The notes beneath the pieces were generated by a model, which saw only the letters and a program-made list of their open reading frames with translations, was not told the origin of the DNA and ran no database searches. Below, piece after piece: positions 48,924 to 57,676 of a DNA stretch of 64,000 bases. Origin of the DNA: JAEUMD01 sp036768475. GTDB taxonomy: Bacteria; Pseudomonadota; Alphaproteobacteria; Rhizobiales; Hyphomicrobiaceae. A program made the translations under genes and the position numbers. The stretch lies in assembly GCA_036768475.1 (NCBI GenBank), contig DAIPMW010000001.1, forward strand, positions 434,001 to 498,000. Reading direction: 5' to 3'. Each line of letters starts with the position of its first letter. Position 1 is the first letter of the stretch.

Positions 48924-49970
48924 CTACTCCACCGCGGTCACGGTGTAGCCGGCCTCGCGCAGCAGCGCGATCAGGCCCTGATCACCGATCAGATGCAATG
49001 CGCCGACCGCGATCAATGCGCGGCCCTCTCGAAGGAGAGGCAGAGCCGCATCACGCATCGTCTCATTACGGTCAGAGATGATGCGTTTCTTGAATTCGGA
49101 AAATGACTGACGACCGATGCCGGCCTGCTTGGCCAGTGCCAGATGAAACGGCCAGGCCGAGCCCATGTCGCGCTTCAGATAAAGCTGCAGCAGTGTTTCC
49201 ATCGTGTCGTTGGCGCGATCGGCGAACCTGAGGCTGGCGCGCAGCATGGCGATTTGCTGGTCGTCGGGAACGGCCGCCATGGCAGCGAGCTGGCTCTCGA
49301 TCGTTTCCAGACCGACCACCGCGATGCCGCGTTCGCGCGCGGCGTTGGCAAGCTTCATATCTAGCACCAGCAGACCGTCGCTGACCTTCTGGCGCTCGCA
49401 AGCAGAGACCGACAGGATCATCGACACGACCCAGGGCCGGAACATGGCGGCCATTTCGCCGGGCAGTCCGACACCCGTGAGCGTTGCCTTGACCTTATCG
49501 TATTCCTCGTCGGACAGCAGATCGTCGAGTGTGCGGCCGTCGGTGAAGAGCACCAGCCGTGCGGCCTTGGCAATTGCCGCGTTGGTGGCGTCGGCAGATA
49601 CATCGGCCACTTCCAGAGCGACGGTCTCGGTCTCGGCCAGCGCCGCCTGCAAGAGCGGCGAGAAGGCGGTGACGCGCGGATCGGTCATGTGAATGGTGCC
49701 AAGCAGATAGGAATGCGGCACGCCCTGGCGCTCGATCTTCCACAGCACGGCACGCGCGTTCGCGGTCGAGTCGGCGGTGGAGCGAATCTCGGAATAGACT
49801 TCGGGCGATGTGGCCGCCAGCTCGGGCAGCATGTTGACGCCGCTGCAGCGAAGACCCGAAGCGGCTGCCTTCTCCGCGGCATTGCCGATCGCCGGCGTCA
49901 GCGCGATCGCCGCCGCCGCAAGGACCGCCAAGCTTGATCGAGCGAGGTATCGAAGCGCGGCCTTACGCAT
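48924..49970 (-). CDS. TraB/GumN family protein, exported
   Basis: The 348-residue protein has a signal peptide (LARSSLAVLAAAAIALTPAIGNA) and the TraB/GumN domain. It carries SYLLGTIHMTDPRVT near the N-terminal end and IAVGALHLIGDQGLIALLREAGYTV at the C-terminus. These GTxH and GAxHL motifs are the supposed metal-binding residues of this Tiki/TraB-like hydrolase superfamily. LLVLDMKLANAARERGIAVVGLET also fits. The function is unknown, with protease activity proposed for the superfamily. It lies downstream of xerC on the same strand. Confidence 0.9.
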   Translation of the reverse strand: MRKAALRYLARSSLAVLAAAAIALTPAIGNAAEKAAASGLRCSGVNMLPELAATSPEVYSEIRSTADSTANARAVLWKIERQGVPHSYLLGTIHMTDPRVTAFSPLLQAALAETETVALEVADVSADATNAAIAKAARLVLFTDGRTLDDLLSDEEYDKVKATLTGVGLPGEMAAMFRPWVVSMILSVSACERQKVSDGLLVLDMKLANAARERGIAVVGLETIESQLAAMAAVPDDQQIAMLRASLRFADRANDTMETLLQLYLKRDMGSAWPFHLALAKQAGIGRQSFSEFKKRIISDRNETMRDAALPLLREGRALIAVGALHLIGDQGLIALLREAGYTVTAVE

Positions 49971-50088
49971 TCAGCGAAACATCTCCCATATCCTGAAGGG
50001 CGCGGCGGCGCATGCGATCGAATGTGATCGCAAACGGCTCAATGTCGGCAATTCTCAGGTTAGGATGATGTGAAATGCGTGGAAAGAG

Positions 50089-51102
50089 TTAATCCCCGCT
50101 ATTCTTGCCGCCCGCCTGATGCCGGGGATGGGCCTTTTCGTAGATGGCCAGAAGGCGGTCGCGATCCACAGCGGTGTAAATCTGTGTGGTGGACAGCGAG
50201 GCGTGACCGAGCAACTCCTGTATCTGCCGGAGATCGGCTCCTGCGGCCAGCAGATGGGTGGCGAACGAGTGGCGGAGTGCATGCGGGGTTGCGGTGTCGG
50301 GGAGGCCGAGGCTCACGCGCATGCGCTGCATGGCGAGTTGGATGATGCGGGGCGAGAGCGGCCCGCCCTTGGCGCCGACGAACAGCGGATCATGACTTTG
50401 AAGCGGATATGGGCACAGGTCCAGGTAGCGGCGGACAGCTTGCTGCGCGACCGGAAGAATCGGCACCATGCGCTCCTTGCCGCCTTTACCGCCAATGACA
50501 ATCACATCGCGGCCATCGACCGGCGCGTCAGCGACCGTTAGGCCGAGCGCTTCGGAAATGCGCAGGCCCGCGCCGTAAAGCAAAAGAAGTACGGCAGTGT
50601 CGCGCAGGGTGATCCACTCGTCGGCCGCATCTCCCACACCTTCGCCTTCAACAACCCGCGCAGCGTGCTCCTCGGTCAGTGGTTTGGGAACGCAGTGCGG
50701 CACTTTGGGCAGGGAAACCTGTTGCAACGCGCGGTTCTTCACGCGGCCTTCCGCTTCGAGCCAGCGGAAGAATGTTCGCAGCGCGGACAGGGTGCGCGAG
50801 AGCGAGCGGCTTACCGCACCCTGCTTGCGCCGCGCTGAAAGAAAGGCGCGCACGGTCTTGGCGTCGATGCGAGCGAGGTCGGCAAGGCATGGCGTATAGT
50901 CCAGGTGCATGCCGAGGAAAGACACGAACTGGCGCAGATCGCGCTCGTAGGCGGCCAACGTCTCGCGGGAATAGCCGCGCGCGTGGGCCAGATGCTCCAG
51001 CCAGGATCGGGATGCGGCGGCCAGATTGGCACCCAGGTCCAATGCCATCGGATCGCTCGATCCAATGGCGTATTTGGCGCGTGGGCGTGTTGGGGCGGGC
51101 AT
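50089..51102 (-). CDS. xerC: Tyrosine recombinase XerC
   Basis: XerC with XerD resolves chromosome dimers at dif under FtsK control. The protein has the SAM-like N-terminal core-binding domain (SWLEHLAHARGYSRETLAAYERDLRQFVSFLG) and the catalytic domain with R in LYGAGLRISEALGLTV, K in VIGGKGGKERMVPI, HALRHSFATHLLAAG (HxxR), LGHASLSTTQIYT (second H and nucleophile Tyr). The start is uncertain: GTG 51144, ATG 51102 (used here) or ATG 51048. C-terminal residues after the tyrosine match XerC length. Confidence 0.93.
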   Translation of the reverse strand: MPAPTRPRAKYAIGSSDPMALDLGANLAAASRSWLEHLAHARGYSRETLAAYERDLRQFVSFLGMHLDYTPCLADLARIDAKTVRAFLSARRKQGAVSRSLSRTLSALRTFFRWLEAEGRVKNRALQQVSLPKVPHCVPKPLTEEHAARVVEGEGVGDAADEWITLRDTAVLLLLYGAGLRISEALGLTVADAPVDGRDVIVIGGKGGKERMVPILPVAQQAVRRYLDLCPYPLQSHDPLFVGAKGGPLSPRIIQLAMQRMRVSLGLPDTATPHALRHSFATHLLAAGADLRQIQELLGHASLSTTQIYTAVDRDRLLAIYEKAHPRHQAGGKNSGD

Positions 51103-51155
51103 GCTTGCTCGGCTTTTCAAGCGGCTCTGGTCCAGGTCAATCACATCGTCGCCTA

Positions 51156-51204
51156 GAGCATGTTCAGCTGAAGTGTGCAGCGGTTCAGTGTGAAAAACAT
51201 GCTC
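51156..51204. repeat. GAGCATGTT hairpin repeat, copy 2
   Basis: GAGCATGTT and AACATGCTC flank a 31-base centre, the same ends as the copy at 21630-21672. It lies just upstream of xerC, in the 396-base spacer before the CapA-like gene, which otherwise shows no clear element. Confidence 0.7.
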
Positions 51205-51498
51205 GAAACAAGACGCTGGATCGCGTGGCGATCAGATGATGACGCGGCAACTTGGTTAACAAATGATTAACAGGTGGTTGCGGCGTGGTCACGCCGGTCT
51301 ATCCGGGATCATGCCGCGCGTGAAACGCGCGGTGTGCCGGGCGCTGTGCTGTCGAGGGCCAACAGGTGGCGGGATCGGTGCGGCCAGCAGATCGCTGGAG
51401 CGTGGGCGCAATTTCTGGCAGTCTCGCGTTCTTCGCGATTTCAATTTGTTATCGCGGCGGGTTTGTCTGGTTTGTGTGCGTTGCGCGAGGAGTCGGTC

Positions 51499-52719
51499 AT
51501 GACCGGCCATGGGTTGGGGCTGACGTCGTTTGTCGTTGTCGCGGGATTGGTCGTGGCCGCGGCACCGGCTACGGCTGGAGACCAGCCGATGTCCTTCCGT
51601 GCGGGTTGCGCGGCAGGCGAGCGAATCATCGTGGCGGCCGTCGGCGACCTCCTGTTTCACAATTCGCTGCAGCGGCAGGCGCTCACACGTGGCGGGCGCT
51701 ACGCGGAGTTTTGGAAGTCTCTTGGGCCCGTGCTTGCCGGAGCGGACCTCACCTATGGCAATCTCGAAGGTCCGGCAGCCCGGGGAGTGGCGCCGGGCGG
51801 TCATGCGGTTGCCGATCCCGGTCGGCGCTGGGACGGCCGTGTCTATGGCGCACCGCGCGGCTCGCTCGTGTTCAACTATCATCCCACTCTGATCGAGGAT
51901 CTGAAGCTGACAGGGTTCGATGTCGTATCCACGTCGAACAATCACGCGGCAGATCGCGGTCCGCTCGGCATTGATCGGACCATCGAAGCGCTGGATGGGG
52001 CGGGCTTAAAGTTTGCGGGAACCAGGCGACGTGATGCGGATGCATTCCACCGCTGGGCGGTGAAGTCGCAGGCGGGAGGCATGACAGTTGCCTGGATTGC
52101 CTGCACGTACGCGACGAACGGCATGCCGGACCTGTATGAGCAGGTGCTCAACTGCTATGGCGACCGCAACAAGATCTTCGAGGAGATTCGCTGGAACGCG
52201 CAGGATCCCGACGTCAATGCCGTGATCCTGACGCCGCACTGGGGCATCGAGAAGTCGCCTGTGCCGAAGGCATCGGATCGCGCATACGCACGTGAGGCAA
52301 TCTTGGCCGGTGCGAGCGCGGTGATCGGTACGCACCCGCACGTCCTACAAGGTTGGGAAAAGATCACAGCGGCCGATGGCCGTGATGGGCTTGTCGTTTA
52401 TTCGACGGGCAACTTCATCTCCAATCAGGTTTCCAACGACCAGCGTACCGGTATCGTTGCGCTCGTCGAGTTGACGAAGACATCGAGCACGCGCGCTGAA
52501 GTCTCGGCGGCGGGCTTCATTCCGACATGGGTCGAGCGCGGTGGGCGGCATCGCGTGGAGGAGATACGTATCGACAACCAGCGCAACGCGCGCGCCTTCC
52601 CGGCTCCGCTGAGGCGGCTGCCAACAGGCAACTACGTGGCAGCGCGCGATTTCCGCAATCTGGCGCGGACATGTCCGGTTACAGCGGCAAACGATGTCAC
52701 ACGTTCGGGCGTGCGCTGA
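51499..52719 (+). CDS. CapA-family (PGA capsule-type) exported protein
   Basis: The 406-residue protein has a signal peptide (LGLTSFVVVAGLVVAAAPATA) and a metallophosphatase-like CapA domain. Motifs are IIVAAVGDLLFHNSLQRQA, LTYGNLEGPAA, VVSTSNNHAADRGPLGIDRTIEAL, ILTPHWGIEKS, VIGTHPHVLQGWEKI and VYSTGNFISNQ. CapA is needed for poly-gamma-glutamate capsule export in Bacillus. Here no capBC genes accompany it, so the substrate is unknown. The ATG at 51499 has GAGGAG six bases upstream. The longer frame is non-coding. Confidence 0.9.
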   Translation: MTGHGLGLTSFVVVAGLVVAAAPATAGDQPMSFRAGCAAGERIIVAAVGDLLFHNSLQRQALTRGGRYAEFWKSLGPVLAGADLTYGNLEGPAARGVAPGGHAVADPGRRWDGRVYGAPRGSLVFNYHPTLIEDLKLTGFDVVSTSNNHAADRGPLGIDRTIEALDGAGLKFAGTRRRDADAFHRWAVKSQAGGMTVAWIACTYATNGMPDLYEQVLNCYGDRNKIFEEIRWNAQDPDVNAVILTPHWGIEKSPVPKASDRAYAREAILAGASAVIGTHPHVLQGWEKITAADGRDGLVVYSTGNFISNQVSNDQRTGIVALVELTKTSSTRAEVSAAGFIPTWVERGGRHRVEEIRIDNQRNARAFPAPLRRLPTGNYVAARDFRNLARTCPVTAANDVTRSGVR

Positions 52720-52764
52720 TTGCAAGCCGCTGATCGCAAGAGGGTGAGGAAGCCGTTCTCCGCG

Positions 52765-53175
52765 TCATCGGGCCTGATCGTCGAGGACGGCGCGCGCCTT
52801 TCCTATTGCATCGAGAAGCAGATCCAGGTTCCTCATGTTGCTGCGGAAGAATATGTCGACGAGGGGACCGAGAATCGGCGTCAGTCCAAGCACGAAATCG
52901 GCAGCAACGATGAGCAGCATCTTTCGCACCAGGACGGGGCTGGCGCCAAGCTGTCTTGCGATTGCAAGGAGGCGAAGGCTCCATGCGGCGCCAATGATAT
53001 CACCCGCAAACGGGATGATGCCGATCAGTGGATCGAACCCGAAGCGGATGCCGGTACCCGGTATGCGGAAACGACTGTCGAGCAGGATCGACTCGCGCTC
53101 GAGTCTCTCCAGCAACGCGACGAACGCCGGTTCGACCTGCTCCCCACGATGCGGGAAACGGAAGCGCTCGGGCAA
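52765..53175 (-). CDS. DUF4112-type small membrane protein
   Basis: The 136-residue protein has the DUF4112 pattern: LERLERESILLDSRFRIPGTGIRFGFDPLIGIIPFAGDIIGAAWSLRLLAIARQLGAS, then MLLIVAADFVLGLTPILGPLVDIFFRSNMRNLDLL. It has two hydrophobic segments. The function is unknown. It starts at TTG with GAGG five bases upstream, only seven bases after the transaldolase stop, so the two are probably co-transcribed. Confidence 0.85.
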   Translation of the reverse strand: MPERFRFPHRGEQVEPAFVALLERLERESILLDSRFRIPGTGIRFGFDPLIGIIPFAGDIIGAAWSLRLLAIARQLGASPVLVRKMLLIVAADFVLGLTPILGPLVDIFFRSNMRNLDLLLDAIGKARAVLDDQAR

Positions 53176-53182
53176 GCGTGCC

Positions 53183-53839
53183 TCACAAGATCTTTTGTTT
53201 CGTCTTGGCCCAGTCCGCCAGGAACATCTCGATACCCTTGTCGGTCAGCGGATGCTTGACGAGCTGCTTTAGGATCGACGGCGGGATCGTGGCGACATCG
53301 GCACCGATCAGCGCTGCATCCTTCACATGGTTCACCGTACGGATCGAGGCGGCCAGGATCTCGGTGGAGAGACCGGGGTAGTTGTCGTAGATCTGGCGGA
53401 TCTCCTTGATCAGGACCATACCGTCCAGGCCGATGTCGTCGAGGCGGCCGATGAAGGGCGAGACGAAGGTGGCGCCGGCCTTTGCCGCGAGCAGCGCTTG
53501 ATTGGCGGAGAAGCAGAGCGTGACGTTGACCAGCGTGCCTTCGCTTGTCAGCGTACGGCAGGCCTTGAGACCTTCCATCGTGAGCGGGACCTTGATTGTC
53601 ACATTCTTGGCGATCTTGGCCAGCTCACGGCCCTCCGCAATCATGCCCTCGGCCTCAAGGGCGGTCACCTCGGCGGAAACGGGGCCCTGAACGATGGCGC
53701 AGATCTCGGTGATCACTTCCTTGAAGTCGCGGCCCGATTTCGCCACAAGCGACGGATTCGTAGTAACGCCATCAAGGAGACCCGTCGCCGCAAGATCGCG
53801 GATTTCGGTCACATCGGCGGTATCAACGAAGAATTTCAT
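53183..53839 (-). CDS. Transaldolase (small, TalC/FSA-type)
   Basis: The 218-residue protein is a single TIM barrel of the short transaldolase family. It starts MKFFVDTADVTEIRDL and has DGVTTNPSLVAKSG, the Schiff-base lysine in NVTIKVPLTMEGLKA (about Lys83), VTLCFSANQALLAAKAGATFVSPFIGRLDDIG and TEILAASIRTVNHVKDAALIGADVATIPP. It moves dihydroxyacetone units in the pentose phosphate pathway, or acts as fructose-6-phosphate aldolase. Homologues are usually annotated tal or fsa. The longer open frame to 55075 is antisense to priA. AAGGAG precedes the ATG. Confidence 0.94.
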   Translation of the reverse strand: MKFFVDTADVTEIRDLAATGLLDGVTTNPSLVAKSGRDFKEVITEICAIVQGPVSAEVTALEAEGMIAEGRELAKIAKNVTIKVPLTMEGLKACRTLTSEGTLVNVTLCFSANQALLAAKAGATFVSPFIGRLDDIGLDGMVLIKEIRQIYDNYPGLSTEILAASIRTVNHVKDAALIGADVATIPPSILKQLVKHPLTDKGIEMFLADWAKTKQKIL

Positions 53840-53944
53840 CTCATCGGGCTCCTTGCCCCGCGGTCGCCCCGGTGGAGCGGCTAGGGTAATAATTCGATCT
53901 GTCTGATTCACTTCGATGTAGCTTCTAGTCCGTCGGCGGGGCCT

Positions 53945-56179
53945 TTGGAAAGTCTTCTGGACCAGTTGGATAAGGAACATGGGCCGGCGGCTGTGGGCGC
54001 GGTGCCCGTCGTGCTGCCCGTTGCGCTCGACCAGACCTACGATTACTTGGTGCCCGAGGGTGGGCCGGCGACCGCCGTCCGTCCGGGGACGTTCGTTCTG
54101 GTGCCATTCGGCCCGCAACGGCGGATCGGCGTGGTCTGGGATCGGGCCGTGGGCGAGGGCAAGCCGGTCGATCGCAAGAAAATGAAGACGATCGATTGCC
54201 TGCTCGACGTGCCGCCGTTGCCCGATCTTTCGCTTCGGTTTGCCGAATGGATCGCCCGCTATACGCTGTCGCCACTGGGCATGGTCGTGCGCATGATGAT
54301 GAGTGCGCAATCGGTGTTCGAGCCTGCGAGCCCGCGCTTCGGCGTGCGCTATGTGGCGGAGGCTGCCGATCCGGCCCGCATGACGACGGCCAGGCAACGG
54401 GTGCTGGATGTCGCCTGCGACGGGCTTATCCGCATGAAGTCGGCACTGGCGGAGGAGGCGGGCTGCTCGAGCGGCGTCATCGACGGGCTGGTGGCATCGG
54501 GCAATCTGGTCGAGGTGGCGATACCCGAGCGCAAGCCTGCGCGGCTCGATTGCCGGCATTTGGCGAACACATTCACAGAGGATCAAGGTCGCGCGGTTGA
54601 GACGCTGCGCGCGGCTGCCGATGCAGGTAACTTCTCCGTATCGCTGCTCGACGGTGTGACCGGTTCGGGCAAGACGGAGGTCTATTTCGAAGCCGTGGCG
54701 CGGACCCTGGAACAGGGCCGCCAGGCCCTCATCATGCTGCCGGAGATCGCGCTTACGAGCCAGTTCATGAACCGCTTTGCCGCACGGTTCGGCGGTGCGC
54801 CGGTGGAGTGGCATTCGGCACTGTCGCCGGCCGATCGCGGACGCACATGGAAATGGGTGGCGCAGGGTGATGCGCGCGTGGTCGTCGGCGCGCGCTCGGC
54901 GCTCTTTCTTCCTTATCCCGACCTCGGGCTGATCGTTGTCGATGAGGAGCACGACCAGGGCTACAAGCAGGACGACCGCGTGCATTACCAGGCACGCGAC
55001 ATGAGTGTCGTGCGCGGGTCGCTCGGCTCGTTTCCAGTTGTCCTGGCGTCGGCGACGCCGTCGATCGAGAGCCATGTCAATGCGCGCACGGGGCGCTACC
55101 GGCAGGTGGCTCTGCCGGGGCGGTATTCGGGCGCGGAGCTGCCGGAGATCACAGGGATCGATTTGCGCGCCGAGCAGCCCGACAGAGGGCGCTGGCTGGC
55201 ACCACCGCTCGTCGCAGCAGTCGAAGAAACGCTCGGCAAAGGACAGCAGTCGCTTCTTTTCCTAAACCGGCGGGGCTATGCGCCGTTGACGCTGTGCCGG
55301 GCGTGCGGCCATCGCATTGAGTGTCCGCAATGCTCGGCGTGGCTGGTGGAGCATCGCTTTCGCAACCGCCTCAACTGCCATCACTGCGGGTTCGCGCTTC
55401 CTGTGCCGGAGAAATGCGCCAAGTGCGGTGAGGAAGGCGGGCTCGTTGCGTGCGGTCCGGGCGTCGAGCGCGTCGCGGAGGAAGTGGCCGAGCGCTTCCC
55501 GCAGGCGCGCGTCGCGCTGCTGTCGTCGGACCTCATTCCGAGCCTGATCGAGATGCGGCAGGTGATCAAGAGTATCGAGAACCACGAGGCGGATATCATC
55601 ATTGGTACCCAGATTGTGGCGAAGGGTCATCATTTCCCCGATCTCGCGCTGGTCGGAGTCGTCGATGGCGACCTAGGGCTCGCGCAAGGTGCCGATCCGC
55701 GTGCAGGCGAGCGCACGTTCCAGCTGTTGCACCAGGTGACGGGTCGCGCGGGTCGCGCGTATTCCGGCGGTCGCGGGCTGGTGCAGACCTACAATCCTGA
55801 GCATCCGGTGATGCAGGCGATCATCTCCGGAGATCGCGAGTCGTTCCTCGAGCAGGAAATCCACGTGCGCCAGCGCGGATTGCTTCCTCCCTATGGCCGG
55901 CTTGTGGCGATGATCATCTCGTCGCGTGACAAGGGCTTGGCGGAAAACGCGGCGCGGGACATTGCAAGACGGGCACCCTATTCCGAGAGGATCCAGGTAC
56001 TGGGGCCTGCAGAGGCGCCACTTGCTATCATCCGTGGACGACACCGCTGGCGGCTTTTAGTGAAAGCCTCTCGTGAACTCGATATCCAGGGGTATATTCG
56101 CGCCTGGATGGAGGTCGTGGGCCCGATCAAGGGCGACGTGCGGCTATCGATCGACATCGATCCCTACAGCTTTCTTTGA
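53945..56179 (+). CDS. priA: Primosomal helicase PriA
   Basis: PriA restarts collapsed replication forks by loading the replisome. The 744-residue protein has the 3'-end DNA-binding domain (VALDQTYDYLVPEG), Walker A LLDGVTGSGKTEVYFEA near residue 237, DEEH box LIVVDEEHDQGYKQDDRVHY near 333, and two zinc sites (CRACGHRIECPQCSAWL, LNCHHCGFALPVPEKCAKCG). Helicase motifs IIIGTQIVAKGHHFPDLALVGVVDGD and QLLHQVTGRAGR follow. No in-frame ATG is near. I use the TTG after GGCGGGG. It is divergent from the transaldolase gene. Confidence 0.95.
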   Translation: MESLLDQLDKEHGPAAVGAVPVVLPVALDQTYDYLVPEGGPATAVRPGTFVLVPFGPQRRIGVVWDRAVGEGKPVDRKKMKTIDCLLDVPPLPDLSLRFAEWIARYTLSPLGMVVRMMMSAQSVFEPASPRFGVRYVAEAADPARMTTARQRVLDVACDGLIRMKSALAEEAGCSSGVIDGLVASGNLVEVAIPERKPARLDCRHLANTFTEDQGRAVETLRAAADAGNFSVSLLDGVTGSGKTEVYFEAVARTLEQGRQALIMLPEIALTSQFMNRFAARFGGAPVEWHSALSPADRGRTWKWVAQGDARVVVGARSALFLPYPDLGLIVVDEEHDQGYKQDDRVHYQARDMSVVRGSLGSFPVVLASATPSIESHVNARTGRYRQVALPGRYSGAELPEITGIDLRAEQPDRGRWLAPPLVAAVEETLGKGQQSLLFLNRRGYAPLTLCRACGHRIECPQCSAWLVEHRFRNRLNCHHCGFALPVPEKCAKCGEEGGLVACGPGVERVAEEVAERFPQARVALLSSDLIPSLIEMRQVIKSIENHEADIIIGTQIVAKGHHFPDLALVGVVDGDLGLAQGADPRAGERTFQLLHQVTGRAGRAYSGGRGLVQTYNPEHPVMQAIISGDRESFLEQEIHVRQRGLLPPYGRLVAMIISSRDKGLAENAARDIARRAPYSERIQVLGPAEAPLAIIRGRHRWRLLVKASRELDIQGYIRAWMEVVGPIKGDVRLSIDIDPYSFL

Positions 56180-56254
56180 CGCATAGGAAAGCAACAAACA
56201 ACCGTCCCGCTTTCTGCATGAATCATTGAGGGGCAACCCGCGCTTCATCGGATT

Positions 56255-57085
56255 TTGGCGCCAGAGTTGGCGAGGAGCGACGCGACTTTGCAAGGGTGGT
56301 CGAAGGGTACAGGTCGTGTTCAGGTCGCGCTGAAACGCGTCCGCGATATTGCCATTCGTTGTGCGCATGTTTTTCACGCCGTGCCGCTGCACAGTTCAAC
56401 AAAATGTGCCCTAGCGGGTCTCGCATTTGGCGTTGCGTGGCTGAGCGGCGCCGAGGCGACAGCGGGTTCATTGCTGTGTCCGGGTACGTCGATCACGATA
56501 AGGGCCGATAACGATGCGGCGGCGGCGCGCATCTGTGCCGCTGCGATCTGGACGCGCTCGTTCCTTGAACGTTGCGACTTCCAGCAGCGACGCAACCTGA
56601 CGATCGAAGTCGTAGAGGAACTCAGGCATCCACTCGGCGTTCCGGTGATTGCTTTGTTCGACGGGAACAGCTGGAAAATTCAAATCTCGACTTATGATGT
56701 GACCCAATCGCTTATTCTGCCTAGCAGCGTCTATCACCGGCTTGCGCCGCAAGATGTCTACGACAGTCTTGTCGTGCATGAAGTCGCTCATGCGCTCTTT
56801 CGAGAGCGCGCGGCCGGTTTTCAGCTCCCTGTAACCGCGCATGAGTATGTCGCCTATGCGATACAGATCGCGTCACTGCCGCCAGAGTCGCGGGAGCTGT
56901 TCTTGTCCTCATTTCCGCGCCAGACGCCAGGCGGATATGCCATGTTCAACGATATCTATCTTGCGATAAGCCCGCTTGGGTTTGCGGCCAACGCCTACCG
57001 GCATCTGTTTCGAGATGCGAACCCCTGTGAGACGCTGAAGCGGATCGCAACGGGCAAGGAGGAATTTCCACTTCCGCTCGAGTGA
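56255..57085 (+). CDS. Exported HExxH protein of unknown family
   Basis: I do not recognise a named family. The protein contains DVYDSLVVHEVAHALFRERA, an HExxH zinc-protease-like motif, followed about 17 residues later by HEYVAYAIQIASLPPE, whose glutamate could be a third ligand. A hydrophobic segment (CALAGLAFGVAWLSGAEATAGS) looks like a signal peptide, which suggests that the real start is GTG at 56381 (about 234 residues). The frame has no early ATG, and neither start has a strong ribosome binding site. Several cysteines follow the signal. It may be a peptidase or an inactive relative. Confidence 0.7.
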   Translation: MAPELARSDATLQGWSKGTGRVQVALKRVRDIAIRCAHVFHAVPLHSSTKCALAGLAFGVAWLSGAEATAGSLLCPGTSITIRADNDAAAARICAAAIWTRSFLERCDFQQRRNLTIEVVEELRHPLGVPVIALFDGNSWKIQISTYDVTQSLILPSSVYHRLAPQDVYDSLVVHEVAHALFRERAAGFQLPVTAHEYVAYAIQIASLPPESRELFLSSFPRQTPGGYAMFNDIYLAISPLGFAANAYRHLFRDANPCETLKRIATGKEEFPLPLE

Positions 57086-57106
57086 AATGCGTGAGGGTGC
57101 CCTGGA

Positions 57107-57568
57107 TCAGGCAAGATCGACATAAAAGCTGTAGCCATGGCGCGTAAAGCCCAGCCTGTCGTAAAAGGCATGTGCTTCCTTGAAGCGCGTGTGAGAGGAG
57201 AGCTGAAGCTTGTAGCATCCGGCGTTGCGCGCTTCGGCCATGGCGTGATGCATCATCAGTCTGCCGAGGCCTTTGCCCTTTTGCTCTTGAGTGACGACGA
57301 CCTGCTCGACAATGGCCAGTGGGCGACCGTCGTGGGCGATGTTGTCCATGATGAGCAGGACATATGTGCCCAGTGGCGGACCGCCATCCTCTGTGACGAC
57401 GTAGAGACGATAGTCGGGATAGGACTCGATGCGCGACAGCATCGCGCGTGCCCGGTCGAGACCCATCGCCGTGCCGCTGCCGAAACCGGCCTGACGATAC
57501 AGGTCGAGGACCGCAGGCAGGTCTTCAGCGGTGGCGTTGCGGATTACGTGGCAGGAGGGTGGCGGCAT
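57107..57568 (-). CDS. GNAT-family N-acetyltransferase
   Basis: The 153-residue protein has the full GNAT pattern. Motif A is AIVEQVVVTQEQKGKGLGRLMMHHAMAEARNAGCYKL (QKGKGLG acetyl-CoA loop). It is followed by LSSHTRFKEAHAFYDRLGFTRHGYSFYVDL (motif B), which closes the fold. The N-terminus VIRNATAEDLPAVLDLYRQAG is typical. The substrate is unknown. It follows the HExxH gene convergently after 21 bases. Confidence 0.9.
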   Translation of the reverse strand: MPPPSCHVIRNATAEDLPAVLDLYRQAGFGSGTAMGLDRARAMLSRIESYPDYRLYVVTEDGGPPLGTYVLLIMDNIAHDGRPLAIVEQVVVTQEQKGKGLGRLMMHHAMAEARNAGCYKLQLSSHTRFKEAHAFYDRLGFTRHGYSFYVDLA

Positions 57569-57676
57569 GGGGTGTCAATTCGATTGCAGAAATCCAGAAG
57601 CGCCACCGTATCCAGTTCCGGTGAAGGCTTGAAATTCAAGCTGGCGTTGAACTGATAGGCCGTACTTGTTCTGCCA

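Noticed and set aside
51312..51331. GCGCGTGAAACGCGCGG inverted repeat as a parS site
   Set aside because: The arms are GC-rich CGCG sequence and do not match the TGTTTC/GAAACA arms of parS.
53840..55075. N-terminal extension of the transaldolase frame across priA
   Set aside because: The transaldolase family starts exactly at MKFFVDTADV, with AAGGAG upstream. The extension is antisense to priA.
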